64,000 nt of DNA from Chenopodium formosanum. Lineage: Eukaryota > Streptophyta > Magnoliopsida > Caryophyllales > Amaranthaceae. Made by a program: the position numbers and the translations under genes. The stretch's first letter is position 1; every line of letters begins with the position of its first letter. Shown here in pieces: positions 1-13,017 of the stretch. The notes under the pieces are model-generated. The model was not told the DNA's origin, made no database searches, and worked only from the letters and a program-made list of their open reading frames with translations. The DNA is taken from positions 5,890,001 to 5,954,000 of the forward strand of contig CM044880.1 of the NCBI GenBank assembly GCA_024500155.1, written 5' to 3'.

Positions 1-192
1 GTTACGAATAGGTACCCATTTGTAACAGACAATTCAATTGTTAGTTACAAATAGGTAAATATTTGTAACCCACAATTGATATGTCAGTTACAAATAGGTA
101 CCTAGTTGTATCGAACATGTTAATTGTTGGTTACAAATGTTCATTTTCGATATTAAAAAAAAAAAACCTAGCAAATTCTAGGTCGATGCAAC

Positions 193-247
<55 letters not shown>

Positions 248-1438
248 CCTAAGGGTACCAATTCAACAACCAAAAAAAGGTAAAAATTAATGGCTTAACC
301 CCGTCCCACTGCCCCCACAACACACCGACGAATCCACCACCGACGACCCAAACCCACCTCCATTGCGCAACTAGCAAATGATGCTAGGTTACGTTGAAAT
401 GTGTCATGGAACTTGAATCCACCACCGACGACCCACAGCCCCCATCCACCCACGAATCCCACCATCCTAACCCATATCGTTCTCCCCTACCCATGACCGC
501 CACAAACACCACCAATACAAACCAAACACCACCACCAAACACACTAAAAACAGATTTATCATACAAATAAAAAAACCTAAAAATTATACACATATATTAC
601 GAAATTAAAACACAATTATCTAAAAATTAAACAAAAAAAATATAAAATTAAATGAAATTATGTACACAAAAAGTCCAAAAAATCGAAAGGAAGAAATAAT
701 TATAAATTAAAATTCCAATTACGTAAAAAAAAAAATTACAATTAGAATTTAAAATAAACAAGCCTAGATCTAATGTCTAAAGTAAATTAAACTAACTAAG
801 ATCTAAAATTCGAAAACCTCGGTTGACAACAAAGGGTTACTTTGACATTGGATGCTCGATTGTTTAGCGGTGTGTAGACAATTGACGACATATATATGTT
901 CGTGGATTGACAATGAAGCTCGACGACTCATGGGTGGCGGTGTGTGGTCGTGGTCGTCGTGGATGCCTTGCAGGATATAATTTCTTAGAGATTAAGGGAA
1001 ATGGGAGAAAGAAAAAGGGAGGACATAGAGATTAAAAAGGAGAGAGGAACGGAGGAGGAAGAGGGGGGAGAATAAACAGAATTGAGAGGAGAGAGAAAGA
1101 AGAGAAGGGAGGAGGAGAGAGACTATAGAGTTGAGAAATAAAGGGGGCGACTGTATGATATTTAGGGTTAGAGGAGTGATGGGCTTTGGGCCGTTCTCCT
1201 TCCTTCCTATTTGTAATTAACTATAAAATGTCCGTTACAAATAGAATGTATTTGTAACCAACATTATATTGTCCGTTACAAATTGGATGTATTTGTAACC
1301 AACATTATGTTGTCCGTTACAAATAAGATGTATTTGTATCAGACATAGCTAATGTTGGTTACAAATATAATATTTGAAACTAATAAAAAACTGTTGGTTA
1401 CAAATAAGGCGTTACAAATAGCATTTTTTCTACTAGTG
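1..1438. mobile_element. CACTA (En/Spm-type) non-autonomous element, left end outside window
   Basis: The right border at 1431-1438 reads TACTAGTG, the reverse complement of a CACTA terminus (CACTAGTA, then a run of A). Repeats of the type GTTACAAATA in both orientations crowd 1-160 and 1205-1425, the pattern of subterminal transposase-binding repeats. This suggests the missing left terminus lies just before base 1. The interior has a TTA microsatellite (194-245) and purine-rich stretches but no transposase-like frame, so it is probably a non-autonomous derivative. The superfamily rests on the terminus and subterminal repeats only. Confidence 0.65.
194..245. repeat. (TTA)n microsatellite
   Basis: About 17 uninterrupted TTA units inside the CACTA-like element. 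A leucine-run frame read across it is an artefact of the repeat and not a gene. Confidence 0.95.
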
Positions 1439-1439
1439 C

Positions 1440-2405
1440 TACCACGAACATTTATGACAACATATAATGATCATAAATGTTTCCAAACGGCATTATATGA
1501 CCCCGAGATGTATCCCCTAAAATTTCAAGGCTTTTCGACACCGGGCCTCGAAACCTCCAAAATTTCTTAAAAAGCGTTGACCTTAGCCTTCAATTTTGGA
1601 ATATTTTGACTTTTATTCGCCCGAAAATAAAAATTGCCAAAATGTTTTCCATGGTCCCTAATACCCTCCGGGAGTCCAATTGGGTGGGTGTAACCATCCA
1701 ACTTGCCTTTAAACGGCCAATTTACCGGTTAATAATTGCACCGATTTCATTAATTAAATCAAGCCTACCACGAACATTTATGACAACATATAATGATCAT
1801 ATATGGTTCCAAACGGAATTATATGACCGCGAGATGTATCCCCTAAAATCTCAAGTCTTTTCGACACCGGACCTTGAAACCTACAAAAATTTCTCAAAAA
1901 GCGTGGATATTAGCATTCAATTTTGGAATTTTTTTGACTTTTTTCGCCCGGAAAAAAAAAATTGCTGAAATGTTTACCATGGTCCCTACTACCCTCCGAG
2001 AGTCCAATTGGGTGGGTGAAACCATCTAATTTGCCTTTAAACGACCAATTTACCAGTTTACAATTAGCTTGCACCAATTTCATTAACTCAAGCCTACCAC
2101 GAACATCTATGACAACATATAATGATCATAAATGGTTCCAAACGGAATTATATGACCCCCAGATGTATTCCCTAAAATCTCATGACTTTTTGACACCGAG
2201 CCCTGAAACCTCCAAAATTTCACTAAAAGCGTGGACATTAGCCTTTAATTTTGGAAATTTTTGACTTTTTTCGCCTGGAATAAAAATTGCCGAAATGTTT
2301 ATCATGGTCCCTAACATCCTCCGGGAGTCCAATTGGGTGGGTGGAACCATCCAATTTGCCTTTAAACGGCCAATTTATCGGTTTACAACTTGCATCGATT
2401 TACCG
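1440..2405. repeat. Three tandem copies of a ~328-bp repeat
   Basis: The phrase ACCACGAACATTTATGACAA (third copy with one change) starts at about 1441, 1768 and 2096, giving a period of 327-328 bp. The copies stay alignable along their length with scattered substitutions and small indels, and the third fades near 2405. Frames read through the array are broken and differ between copies, so it is not coding. The array begins directly at the CACTA end at 1438, which suggests the transposon inserted into a longer array or into its first unit. Confidence 0.85.
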
Positions 2406-2429
2406 GCTTACAACGGCCAATTTAATTAA

Positions 2430-3600
2430 CTTGCACCGAACCTGACTTGAACTGAAATTGATCCAAACCTGTTTAACCCGTCAAAAGCCAAATATTACCC
2501 GACTTGTTACTAACCTGACTCGAATTCAACCCAACCCGTTCCCAACTCGACCTAAAATGAACCCAACCTGTTACAAACTCGACCCGAAATCAACCCGACT
2601 TGTTATTAACCCGTCCCAAATTAAACCCGACTTTTTATTTGACCCGACCCGAATTTAACCATACTTATTACTTACCCGACCAAAAAATTCAACCCGATCT
2701 ATTACTAACTCGACTCGAAATTAACACGAGTTGTTATTGACCCGACCTAAATTCAACCCTAATTATTCCTGACCCGATTTCAATCACCTTAAATGCAATT
2801 TAGACCACTTTATTATTGTTGATCAAAACATTTTGTCTAGCTAGGGAGACCAAGTCGGTACAGGCCGGCAAAAGAAAGGAGCATCATCCTCAAATTTAAG
2901 AGTTAAATATAGTACATATATTTGTTGTATGGTCAAAGGAGATAATTATCTTCCTAAGTTATAGGCTATAGTTCCCTAGTATATTGCCATATATATATTA
3001 GTCAAGGAAATAATTAGCTTGATAAAAATGATAATTATCTATTTATAGTTAGTTGAACCCGAATATGACCAGACTTAGAAATGACTCGACCTGATTGTAA
3101 CCTGCAAATTATTGACTTGAACATAACCCGACTTGAATCCGAGAATGACCTGACTTGGAAATGACCCAACCTGATTATAACTAAATTATTGACTTGAACC
3201 AAACCCGCTTTGAACCCAAGAATGACCTGAACCCTTATTATAACCCGCAAATTATTGACTTGAATCGAACCCGACTCAAATCCGAGAATGACCCGACCTG
3301 ATTCTAACCAGCAAATTATTGACTTGAACCGAATCCGACTCGAACCCGAGAATTACCCTAATCGGTTTTAACCCGTGAAAACTCGAATTAAACCCGACTT
3401 ATTATTCACCTGACCCGAATTTAACCCGATCTATTATTAATCCGACCCAAACCCAACCCAAACCCAAACCCGATAAGAAGTATGACCCGACTCAAGCATG
3501 ACCCAACCCAAACCAGACCCGCATAAGTTATGGAATTAATCTGAATTGACCCGACCCACTCTTACCTGACCCATACCCGACCCGTTTACCCGAATTGATA
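2430..3600. repeat. Degenerate AACCCGA/GACCCGA-rich repeat
   Basis: About 1.2 kb of short imperfect units built around 'aacccgac', 'gacccgaa' and 'ttattaaccc', interrupted near 2790-3050 by AT-rich unique sequence. There is no coding potential. Similar but shorter tracts occur within 18486-18690 and near 57790-58040. It resembles the diverged simple repeat often found in or near hAT-type and other transposon remnants in plants. Its origin is not resolved here. Confidence 0.7.
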
Positions 3601-3605
3601 GCTAT

Positions 3606-3660
3606 AGTTGCAACTTTGGAATATTTTATATCTCTCAAATAATACCCCAAAGTTGCAACA
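3606..3660. mobile_element. Relic of Stowaway-type MITE (third copy of the family)
   Basis: Inverted GTTGCAACTTTGG / CCAAAGTTGCAAC arms enclose a core that, on the minus strand, matches the core of the 35431-35521 element (GGGTATTATTTGAGAGATAT versus GGAGTATTATTTGTGAGATA). The outer 'ctacctccg' ends are missing, so this is a truncated copy. It is followed by an A-run (3660-3681). Confidence 0.6.
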
Positions 3661-4115
3661 AAAAAAAAAAAAAAAAAAAAAATCGGAGATAGTATTTATA
3701 ATCGACTGCCAAATGAACATACTTTTTAGTCCTTTAATGGTTTTGAAAGTAAACGCAGATATTGTTTAAGAAATTGAGGTAGTTGGCTGAGCAGTAACAA
3801 AACGATGAAACACAAAGCATCTTGCTTCTCGAGTGCCCACAACGTTTAAACAAAGACTGATGATAGAGGAATTATAAATAAACAATTCGTTAAACAAATG
3901 TATTATTCAACTTATACTAGTAGTTTCGGTCTATTAGCACTCAGTTCAGTCATTTGTTTGAATGATGAAAGATTGAAAGCTCAAACAAACATTCTTTCTG
4001 AATTGCTTCGATATAAAGTAAGAGAAATTAGTTAAATAAACAGGTAATAAGGAGTTGAGAATCAAGCAATCAAACTTGAAAACTCGTAAGCAAGACAAGG
4101 AGTACGTAAATCTGA

Positions 4116-6043
4116 ATGGAAAAAGTTATGAATAGAGAAGAAAAGAGAGTTTGTGTGACTGGTGCTTCAGGTTTTATTGCTTCTTGGATTGTCAAGCTTT
4201 TGCTCCAACGAGGTTATCAAGTCAACGCTACTGTTCGTAACTTAAGTATGTTTCTCCTCTTTCTGTCTATGTTTGCGTGTTTTATTCACCTGATTTTTCA
4301 TTGTAGCGTTAAGCTTATATATCCTCCTGTTAATGTTTGTCCCAATCAAATTAATTTAATTTTTTTTCATAGTCTCTATTTGTGTATGCTTATTTGTCGA
4401 TGAATAATCATGGACAAAGTTAATATCTCAAATATATTTGGTTCGTTTGTTATTGAACATACAGATGATCCCACACAAAAGGAGCACTTGCTTGCAATGG
4501 ATGGTGCTGAAAAGAGGCTTCACTTGTTTGAAGCAGATCTGTTGGAAAAAGGTTCCTTCGATTCTGCTATCCGTGGATGTGGTGGTGTTTTCCACACTGC
4601 AACTCCGCTTATACTCTTTTCCACGAATCCTGAGGTTTCTAGTTCAACTAGCCCTTTAAGGCTTTAACCCCTTCTAATTCCTAGTTTCAGAACGGTTCCA
4701 CCAATTTCACTCGTCGTTCACTGTTATTTTAAATGCTGTCATTACATAACACTGAAGTCCACTTTTTCTCTGTTAGTTAAGGTTATAACTGGTACAGGGC
4801 CGGTTCTAAACTGGCTCATTTAAATGTCAAGTGTTGCACACTTTGAGTATTTATGTACATTACTTAGGGTCTGTTCTCATAGGCTGAACTGAACTGAACT
4901 GAAATGAATATTTTATAAGAGAAGGAAATTAGGAGCTGAACTGAACTGAACTGAGTTGAAAATAAACGTATGAGAACAGGCCCTTAGTGTCACTTGAGAT
5001 GTTGCAGCCCCTGTTAATACTTACAGGCATGTGCTTCATCTTTATATATTTGGAATTTTCAGGAAGAAGTGATTGAACCTGCTGTGAAGGGAACTCTTAA
5101 TGTTCTTTCCTCCTGTGTAAAAACCGGTTCATCTGTCAAACGAGTGATTTTCACATCTTCTACTGCAGCAGTTGTACACAATGGAAGATCTCTCACCAAT
5201 GAGACAGTGGTTGATGAAACATGGTTTTCTTCTCCAGAAGGCTGCAGGGGCAGAAAAGGGGTAGGCATAATTCTGTTCCTTTTCAAGTTACAGTATATAA
5301 CTAGCTAGGAGGTTATACGATTGTACTTTCATAATCGTTGTATGCAGGAGTGTTACAGTCTCTCAAAAACCTTAGCTGAGGATGCTGCATGGAAATTCGC
5401 CAAAGAGAATGGCATCAATCTGATTTCAGTAAACCCTGCTGGTGTAATAGGCCCATTGTTGCAGCCAACAATAAATGCTACAACATTTTACTATATTATT
5501 AACTTGGTTAACGGTATGATCAATAACAAAGTATTAAGTATCGCGTCCTTTTGATTAAAACATCAGACTGTTTCTAATTATTGAGCTGATTTTAGGGTCA
5601 GAAACCTATCCAAATTCAAGTTTCGAGTGGCTTCATGTAAAAGATGTAGCTGAAGCACATATTCGCGCCTTTGAGATCCCTTCTGCTAATGGAAGGTATA
5701 TATTGAGTGAAACTGTTGCACATTTCTCTGAAATTGTCAAAATATTACAGGAGCTTTACCCGAGTCTCAAACTTCCTGAAAAGTAAGTACATGCTTTCCT
5801 TAAGTTATTTTTCTGAAATCTGTTGTTGTCTTTGGTTCTAGTTTGTATTGTAACTATTATGTATTTGTTACATGATACCCTTCATTTCTTGCTTCTAGGT
5901 GCGAGGATGATCAGCCACTTGCGGCGAGTTACAAGATTTCACAGGACAAAGCCAAGACCTTAGGCATTGAGTTCATTCCCTTAAAAATTGCTGTCAAGGA
6001 AACTGTTGAGTGCTTAAAGGAGAAGTTCAACATTAGTGTTTGA
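4116..6043 (+). CDS. Cinnamoyl-CoA reductase-like NAD(P)H-dependent reductase
   Basis: Six exons by splice signals and frame: 4116-4245, 4465-4634, 5063-5260, 5348-5513, 5596-5782, 5899-6043, giving 331 residues, the normal length for this family. It is an extended short-chain dehydrogenase of the CCR / dihydroflavonol reductase / phenylacetaldehyde reductase group. These proteins reduce aldehydes or CoA thioesters with NADPH in the cytosol. Visible signatures are the Rossmann nucleotide-binding loop VTGASGFIASW (about residues 14-24), the FTSSTAA strand with the catalytic Ser (about 130-136), and the YxxxK pair Tyr169/Lys173 in CYSLSK. The NWYCYGK motif of true lignin CCRs is absent (ECYSLSK instead), so a CCR-like or phenylacetaldehyde-reductase-like role is likelier than lignin CCR. 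The substrate cannot be told. The ATG at 4116 gives the usual short N-terminus; an internal Met lies four codons later. Nothing looks broken. Confidence 0.9.
4867..4983. mobile_element. Tourist-like MITE in intron 2 of the reductase gene
   Basis: The ends GGGTCTGTTCTCATA and TATGAGAACAGGCCC are inverted repeats with one mismatch, flanked by TTA on both sides (4864-4866, 4984-4986), the target duplication of PIF/Harbinger elements. The interior is a near-palindrome of CTGAACTGAA repeats. It is 117 bp and lies fully inside the intron, so it need not affect the protein. Related elements are at 33662-33793 and 62884-62935. Confidence 0.8.
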
Positions 6044-9000
6044 TACTATTTTTTCTTCCTTTCTTTTTCTTTTTCTACTAACTTGTTTAATACTGTATAT
6101 TCTTGGCTGTGTTTAGTTGCTGCAACAATGAAAAAAATGCTTGTATGCTGTGATTTATAGACTAGTGTTTAATTGGTGGCTATAAACATCTACTATAAAG
6201 TCTATAATCATGTTTCCTAAGGCCTTTTTCTCCTAGCAACTATTACTACTAATATATTGGACCATATGAAAATAGGGACGTACTTTATTGATGTACACTT
6301 TCTTGCAATTTATATTAGCGTAGTGATTATCACATAGCTTTCTCATACTACTCAGAGTACTCACTATTTTTCATATTAAAATTAGTGTGTGACCTGAGTG
6401 TTGCTTTGTATCATTAATATACAGTATAATAACTAATGGAAATAGTTTTTAAATAAACACCCCAATCAAAGTTAGATATATGATTAAAAGCGTTGAATAT
6501 AAAAGTATAACTAAAAGTTGGCTAAGATGGTAAGACTTTCAACTTAATTATTGTTGGTCATGAATTAAAACACCATAATAATTTATATTAGCATTAAAAA
6601 AAATGTTGATTGTGGATGATGTGGTATGTTTCTAGTGTTTCTGAAAGGTATCACATGGCACATGCACTCTCTTAGATATATGGTACATCTTTTAATTTAT
6701 TATTATAAAATGAATACTCGTGGATATTATAAGTTATACTCCCTTTGTTTCTTAAAATTTTTCCCAATGTAATAAATGAGAATTATGCTATCCATGCCAT
6801 TGTTCGCGGCTAAATTAACTTTTCTTTCTTTCTTGCTTCAATTGTACAAGATTTTTGTCTAACCATAGGGGAACTAATTTCCTGTGGTGTTATGCTTTTC
6901 CAATTCAGTTTGTTACATCTTTATGTTCATTTTTAATTGAGCTTTATCATTAACAATTCTTTGGCTTTGTATTATATTGGCTTGTGTAAGGTTACTCATT
7001 TTGATTGATTCTTTCCATCTTGCAACATACTAATCTTTTTAAGATGGATCTTGACCATGTTTGGCAATTATAGATTACTCTAATTGTTAGTTGTTTGTAT
7101 CAGCCAATTTACTCGTATTTATTATTTGTGTATGTACGTAAAGCATTTGGCAATTGTAGTTGTTTTGAAATTCATCAAGTAAAATGACCATATATGGATG
7201 GGTAAATCTTTGGTAAAGAGTGGTAAATTTGATAAAGTATAGGATAGAATTGTCAATTCACCATTACATACAAAATTGATCTTCCAAAGAACTATTATAG
7301 CCGGCTTTTTTCAAATTAGCTTATTAAGCTCAAACCTCTCTCAACCAAACACTCTCATTAGAGTTTAAAGTAATTTAATCTCTTTTTTATTCCACATCTC
7401 TCATAACCAAACACGCCTAATTGAGGTTTGGCGAGTTGCTCTACACTATAAATGTATGTTAAATACTAATTTCAGATGATGTTACTTCTAATTTCTTATT
7501 TAACATACATACTTTAATACTAGTAGTACATTATAGTCTATTCAAACTCTTAAAAGATGTAGAGCAATGTTACATTAGCTAATTAGCCAAAATGAATAAT
7601 TTCATGTTAATGATATTAATAGCTCCATTATTTGTTTTCGTTTGTTTGTGGATAATATGAAAGCTCAAATTCTACACAATAATTTAGTTTCATAATGATT
7701 AGCAACTTTCTTTTGCACCTAACATTATTATTATCATCCTAAAAATAAATGAACAGAAGGAAAAATTAAAAAAATAAAATAAAAATGGGGACCACGCTCT
7801 AATATTTTAAGCAAGAGCGACATTATAGGAAAGTGAAAACAATCATGAAAAGCATAATCAAATAAAATCAAAGAGAATTAGAAGCAAATCAGACAAAAAA
7901 GCTTAAGCTCCAATGCTTTTTGTCCTTACCAATTACCATTGCTTGCTTTTGCTGCTGGCTTTAATTATTACTAACTCTGTATTTACTCAAATCCTATGTC
8001 ATTTACCAAGTTTGAAGATTGACCAACTTCTTGTTGAAATTCCCTAGGGAATTGCACAAATATTCTGATTAATAAATAGGTTAAAATCTGTTCAAGATTT
8101 CAGAATAGTTTAAATCTAATTCAGTAACTAATAGAGAGGGTTCATGTTTAGGATATGTATGTGTTTTTTAATGGTCATTTTTTTGTGTTTAAGGTAAGAT
8201 AAATGATTGTGCTAAAGCAAAATTTTCTACAAGTGAGCTCCATATAACCGTATAAATTAAATTCAAGTTACGCTCTTAACTACTTGATGTTGAGAGAATT
8301 GATATTAAATGATACAAGTATTATTTAGAGTGGTGCTCGCATATACATAACTATAAGAGTACAAGATACTTTGTGATCAATAAATTTTTTTTGGTACAGT
8401 AGTCGCAATTTCTAAAATATTCCAACAAGTTGATTATCTATAATTAATTGATGAAAGCCACTACCAAGCCAAGCATAAGCTCACATTAATGTGAAGAATG
8501 TTACCACACACAATTCTAATAAGGTTTCATTTCAAAATACAATCAGAGCATCAATAAGAGAAACTTAAGCCTACAACATAATTATCTTCGCCCCTTAATT
8601 ATTTAACTCTACTAAAATAATAGGGAGTAATTTTTTATTTTTTTTAAAAAAAAATCATGTTATATAAACAGAAAATAAGACGATTATTAAAGAATACTCC
8701 AACATAAAATGAGGAAAACTGTAAGAAGCCGAAGAAGTAGGAATATAAGTAAAACTCTATTGGATCAAGATGTTCTTCTATTAGAAGTTTCCATCACACT
8801 ACAGTTAATTATCTATTAACATTTTAGGAAGAGGACATTATTTTGTCCAAAGAATCATCCAAGGAAGATAGTTAGGAAAAATCCATTTAAATGTGCTGTA
8901 GAATAAAAATAATATTGAGGGTCTTCTTTTGTATTTTTCTTTATCTTATCATACTATAAAAATTGAAACATTATATTAAGACATACACATGTATCATATT

Positions 9001-9200
9001 ATTTTCTCATGGGGTTGTTTCCTTTTTCCTAGTTGAGGGGACCTTTCTTTAATAAAGAAGATTAAAGGGATGAAATTCTTGGGCAGAAGCTAAAAACAGC
9101 CTTCTTTATTTATTTATTTATTTTTTTTATGTAATTTTTTTTTTATGATTTTGATTTTATATAGTCATTTTTGTCAGGAAAATGGGTGGGTTTTAATTCA
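6044..9200. other. Intergenic, no gene recognised
   Basis: This AT-rich stretch lies between the reductase 3' UTR and the DESI gene. No continuous coding frame with gene-like content is visible on either strand. A half-site resembling a Stowaway end (ACTCCCTTTGTTTCTTA, near 6740) and another short element-like phrase near 6385-6410 suggest decayed MITEs. Confidence 0.6.
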
Positions 9201-10250
9201 CAGGAACTTTCACTCTCAGGTGCTTATTAATTAAGCTCTGAAAATCCCAAAAAAAAAAGAGGAAAAATAAGGGAGTTTATTAAAGATACAAAAATGGCGG
9301 GTTTGCACTAGGTTGGTGAACCGGGGATTTCTCTGCAACTTTGATGGTGGTTCTTCCTTGATTAAAAGGTAAATATGGGTCTCTCTACTTTTTTTATTTT
9401 TTGAAATGGGTAATTCTTGAAATTGCATTTCTTGTTCATATTCTATTTCCATGTAATCAAGGAAAATGATTTTTTTTAAAAAAAAAAATTTATGTTTATG
9501 TTAATTTTAGGGGGTTTGCTGGTTAGGAAATGGGTTCATCTTGAATTTGAGTTTTTTTTGGCAAGATTAAATACTGGCATTGTTCATGCTTTGTAGAAAA
9601 TTAGATGCAAAATGTTGAATTTTTTTGGGGATAAATTCAAGAACATTTTCTTTTTTCTTGCAAATTTTTTTCTGCGATTTTTGAAGCTGATATGCTTTTG
9701 TTAGAGCTGCATTTTGCTTTCTGGGATCTCAAATTGGTTTCCCAATAATATTATCTCTGGGATCTGTTGGTTATTTGGTTTAATCTGCTGATTCAAGATG
9801 TAGCATTGTAACTTGTACAAAATCATGTTTTTTCATGAAAAATGAGGAAGTTTTTGTGTTATATGTTTTATTGTCTGAAGCAGATGATGCATATGCTGTG
9901 TTTGAAAGTCTTGTTTATCAGATTCTTGATGATATGATTGATTGATAAACAGATTGCTGATAAATAAGAAGCATCTCTAGTGCAACATGATTGTGCAAGT
10001 AGCAATTAAATGGATAAGTAATTATATTAGTGAATTATACTTATGCAAGCAATGTTTTGTAAGTCAATAAGCTGAAGAAAAAACCCAATTGCTCTTAGTG
10101 CCTGTCTGCCTGATCTCTGTTAGATTGTACCCTCTGTCGTCTGCGTGTGCGTGTTTCTGATTGTGCTGCTGTGATGCCATTCTATTTTGCAGGTTGTAAC
10201 TACACATCAAGGAATTCCTCGTTTCATAGATTCTCATTCTCGTAGAAAAT
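9200..10250 (+). other. 5' leader and probable 5' UTR intron of the DESI gene
   Basis: A donor (AAAAG/GTAAAT at 9368/9369) and an acceptor (TTTTGCAG/GTTGTAAC ending at 10192) enclose a T-rich, intron-like 824-bp stretch just before the start codon at 10251. A long leader intron is typical of plant housekeeping genes. The transcription start is not determined. Confidence 0.55.
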
Positions 10251-11904
10251 ATGAAACGAGAATCCAAAAATGGCTCGTCGAGTGGTAAATCTGGTCGTAG
10301 TAGAGGAAAATTTGCCTCTCGTTTTTGTATGTTCCCCAAGGTAAAATCAGCTGATACCGGTCCAGGCTTTGCTCCGGTCTACCTGAATGTTTATGATTTA
10401 ACACCAATCAATGGCTACATGTATTGGGCAGGAGTTGGTATATATCACACTGGTGTTGAAGGTTAGCTTTTCTTCTACTATAATGGAAGTATGGAACTTA
10501 ATTAATTGATCTTATTATAGACTTGTTTCAATTTATGATTTTGTAAAATCAGCTTGATAGACTTTGTTACTTGTTAGTGGACATATTCATCTAAAAACAA
10601 TTGTGAATTTAGTGAGTTTCTTGCCAATAAAGTTGATGTTAATAGAGCTCATCTTTCAACGTTTCAATCTTAGAATAGAGCTAATAAAGCTGATGTTAAC
10701 AGAGCTCAACTTTGGTAATTGGTAGAACTAGAGGCCATTTAGGTACAATACCCAAGTTTTTGTCGACTATAAGCAAAAGGAAGAGGAAGACTCCTGTAGT
10801 TGCTTCATGGTTTCGAGGGAGTTATTTCAGGAAAATTCATCACCTTGTATGTTGGAACAAATTGCACTTTTAGTGATCATTGAACTGCCTGTCATAGATG
10901 ATTAGCAGTTAGCACATATAGCCCGGATTAGCAGTGATCATTAAACTGTCTTTTGAATCGTTAGATATTGAAATTTGATCTCTTTTGTTTGACAGTTAAT
11001 GGCTCAGAATACGCTTTTGGCGCTCATGACTTCCCCACAAGTGGTGTATTTGAGGTTGAACCTCGGCAATGCCCTGGTTTCAAGTTTAGAAAAGCAATAT
11101 TCATGGGAACAACATCTCTAGAGCCTAGTGAAGTTAGAGATTTCATGGAGCAACAATCACGAAATTATCATGGTGATACCTATCACTTGATCGTCAAGAA
11201 TTGCAACCATTTCTGTGATGATATCTGTCACAAGTTAACAGGAAAGAAGATCCCTAAATGGGTTAATCGACTTGCTAGAATAGGTATGTAGATTTGTTAA
11301 CCTTTTTTTTTTCTCCATCCCCCCATATCCCTACCACGACTTCTGATATAAGTTTTCTTGGATAAATGCATCTTTTTAATTGGTATATTCATTGATTGAT
11401 ATGAAGAATGATAGTCTCGCTATAACAAGTAAACTTATAATGTTGTTCTAGACTCTGGCATCAGTGCACAACTTATATTAATTCAAAACATGTACATATA
11501 ATATCATTAGAAAATAAATGATCAATTTTCTGTAGCTTTGCTGATTTGGAGAGATCACCCCTGCATTGTGTTTATGGGATCTTTATTTCACTGCAATCGT
11601 TTTGATCTCTCATTTGTGAAGGGATTAGTGTTTATCAATCTGAAACACTGTTATAATGATAGGTTCAGTCTGCAACTGCATACTTCCAGAAAGTCTCAAG
11701 GCATCTACTATTCCGGAACCCCATCTCGAAGTATTTGAGAATGAAAAGAAGCACCTACGACCCTTTAGCTGCTTTTCATCCTTCTCAATGTCTCAGAAGG
11801 AGGAGTCAATTTCTTCCTTATTTTTACATTCACACTACTTGGGATGTCTACCATCTTGGGAGTCAAGAAGGACAAAACCTGGGATTTTTGAAGAGGAAGA
11901 CTGA
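10251..11904 (+). CDS. PPPDE-family deSUMOylating/deubiquitinating isopeptidase (DESI-like)
   Basis: Three coding exons, 10251-10461, 10996-11283 and 11663-11904, give 246 residues. The PPPDE (DUF862/DeSI) domain covers about residues 42-166: PVYLNVYDLTPINGYMYWAG, catalytic His66 in GIYHTGVE, the conserved core YAFGAHD, and catalytic Cys140 in VKNCNHFCDD. These papain-like cysteine peptidases remove SUMO or ubiquitin from proteins in the cytosol or nucleus. The N-terminus (about 40 residues) is basic and Ser/Gly-rich, and the C-terminus after residue 166 is low-complexity and variable, as in plant DESI2-like proteins. Frame is kept across both introns (phase 1 each) and catalytic residues are present, so it should be active. 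Which modifier it cleaves cannot be read from the sequence. Confidence 0.9.
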
Positions 11905-13017
11905 CACGAACCTTTTTTGTACGACTACTTCGAGAATTTAGAGGCAATAGTGAATAGTATCATTTACGTTGATTGTGCATAGATCTTAGGGGGTGAGTGT
12001 ACATGTGCTTTCTCGCCATTTTGATTCCATTACAGTAGCTGTTCTAGAGGGCGTAATTGTTGTCCCTGCAAATGTGTGTTTCAGTGTTGGTGCTTTTTGA
12101 TGCAATCAAGCTTTTATTCTTGCATCTCAGTTCAATTATCTTAAGCTCGAACATCAATGTTATTCGTGTAAAGGAATGTTCTGAATTGCTTGGATCCTGT
12201 ACTTGAGAATTTGATCAGTTGCTATTTATAATTTTTCCAAAGCTTGTTTGTGGGGAAAAAAATTAGTGGTAAGATGGTCTGTAATATTGCTATACTTCGG
12301 CAATTAAATGTTAAGTTTTTCGACATTCAGGAATCAGCTAAGTTAACTGCGAATATATCAGTTAAGGCGGAAGAATTCAGGCCAGGCTTTTGTCTACATA
12401 CAAAATATTAGCTGATGTTATCAATTCTTTAACAGTCTCTTGATTATCGTTTTCTTGATGCTTTTAACAGACAGTTTGGACCCCTTTGGCTGCTACCTGC
12501 TAGACATTGTACATAAAGCAACGGTACTGCTCGACAAATTCATATGAGAAAAATTAAGGAAGCTGTCAAATTTAATCCCTAACAAAAATAATATACTTTA
12601 CTCCAAACTGCATATAGTTGATAAAATTTATGAATTATGAGATAAGTTAAAACAGAGTACTTTGTCAGTTATAAAACTCCGCCATATCGTTATCTAACAA
12701 CCATTAGACAATGGCTTTTATAGAAGTTCAGGTATGAATGTATGATGACTTGAAGCCACCTACACTACATCGCCGCCATGCACAAAACTACAAACAGTTT
12801 TTATAACTCCCTATTCAGCATTTCTTCTCATCATATTGTGTAACAATGATTAAAGCCTTGAATTAAAATTTCTCAAGTTAAAAATAAGATAAAATTTTCT
12901 ACAAAGGTAATTTCTTTCTAAGATTGATTTCTACAATTTGTCTGATATAGGACTACAAATACGAGAGAACTTGGGATGAACCGATGTATATCGCCAGCCA
13001 AAATTGTCATGCTACTC
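11905..13017. other. 3' ends of convergent DESI and OST48 genes
   Basis: About 1.1 kb separates the two convergent stop codons. It must hold both 3' UTRs. No additional coding region or structured element stands out. Confidence 0.6.

Noticed and set aside
81..290. Open frame with a poly-leucine run
   Set aside because: It is the translation of a TTA microsatellite inside a transposon.
1352..2264. Three partly similar frames (STLPRTFMTTYNDH-like) as a possible gene family
   Set aside because: They come from tandem DNA repeats. Frames break at different places, and there are no start or splice features.
11538..11941. Separate small gene after DESI exon 2
   Set aside because: The stretch from 11663 is the third exon of the DESI gene; the other frames overlap it by chance.
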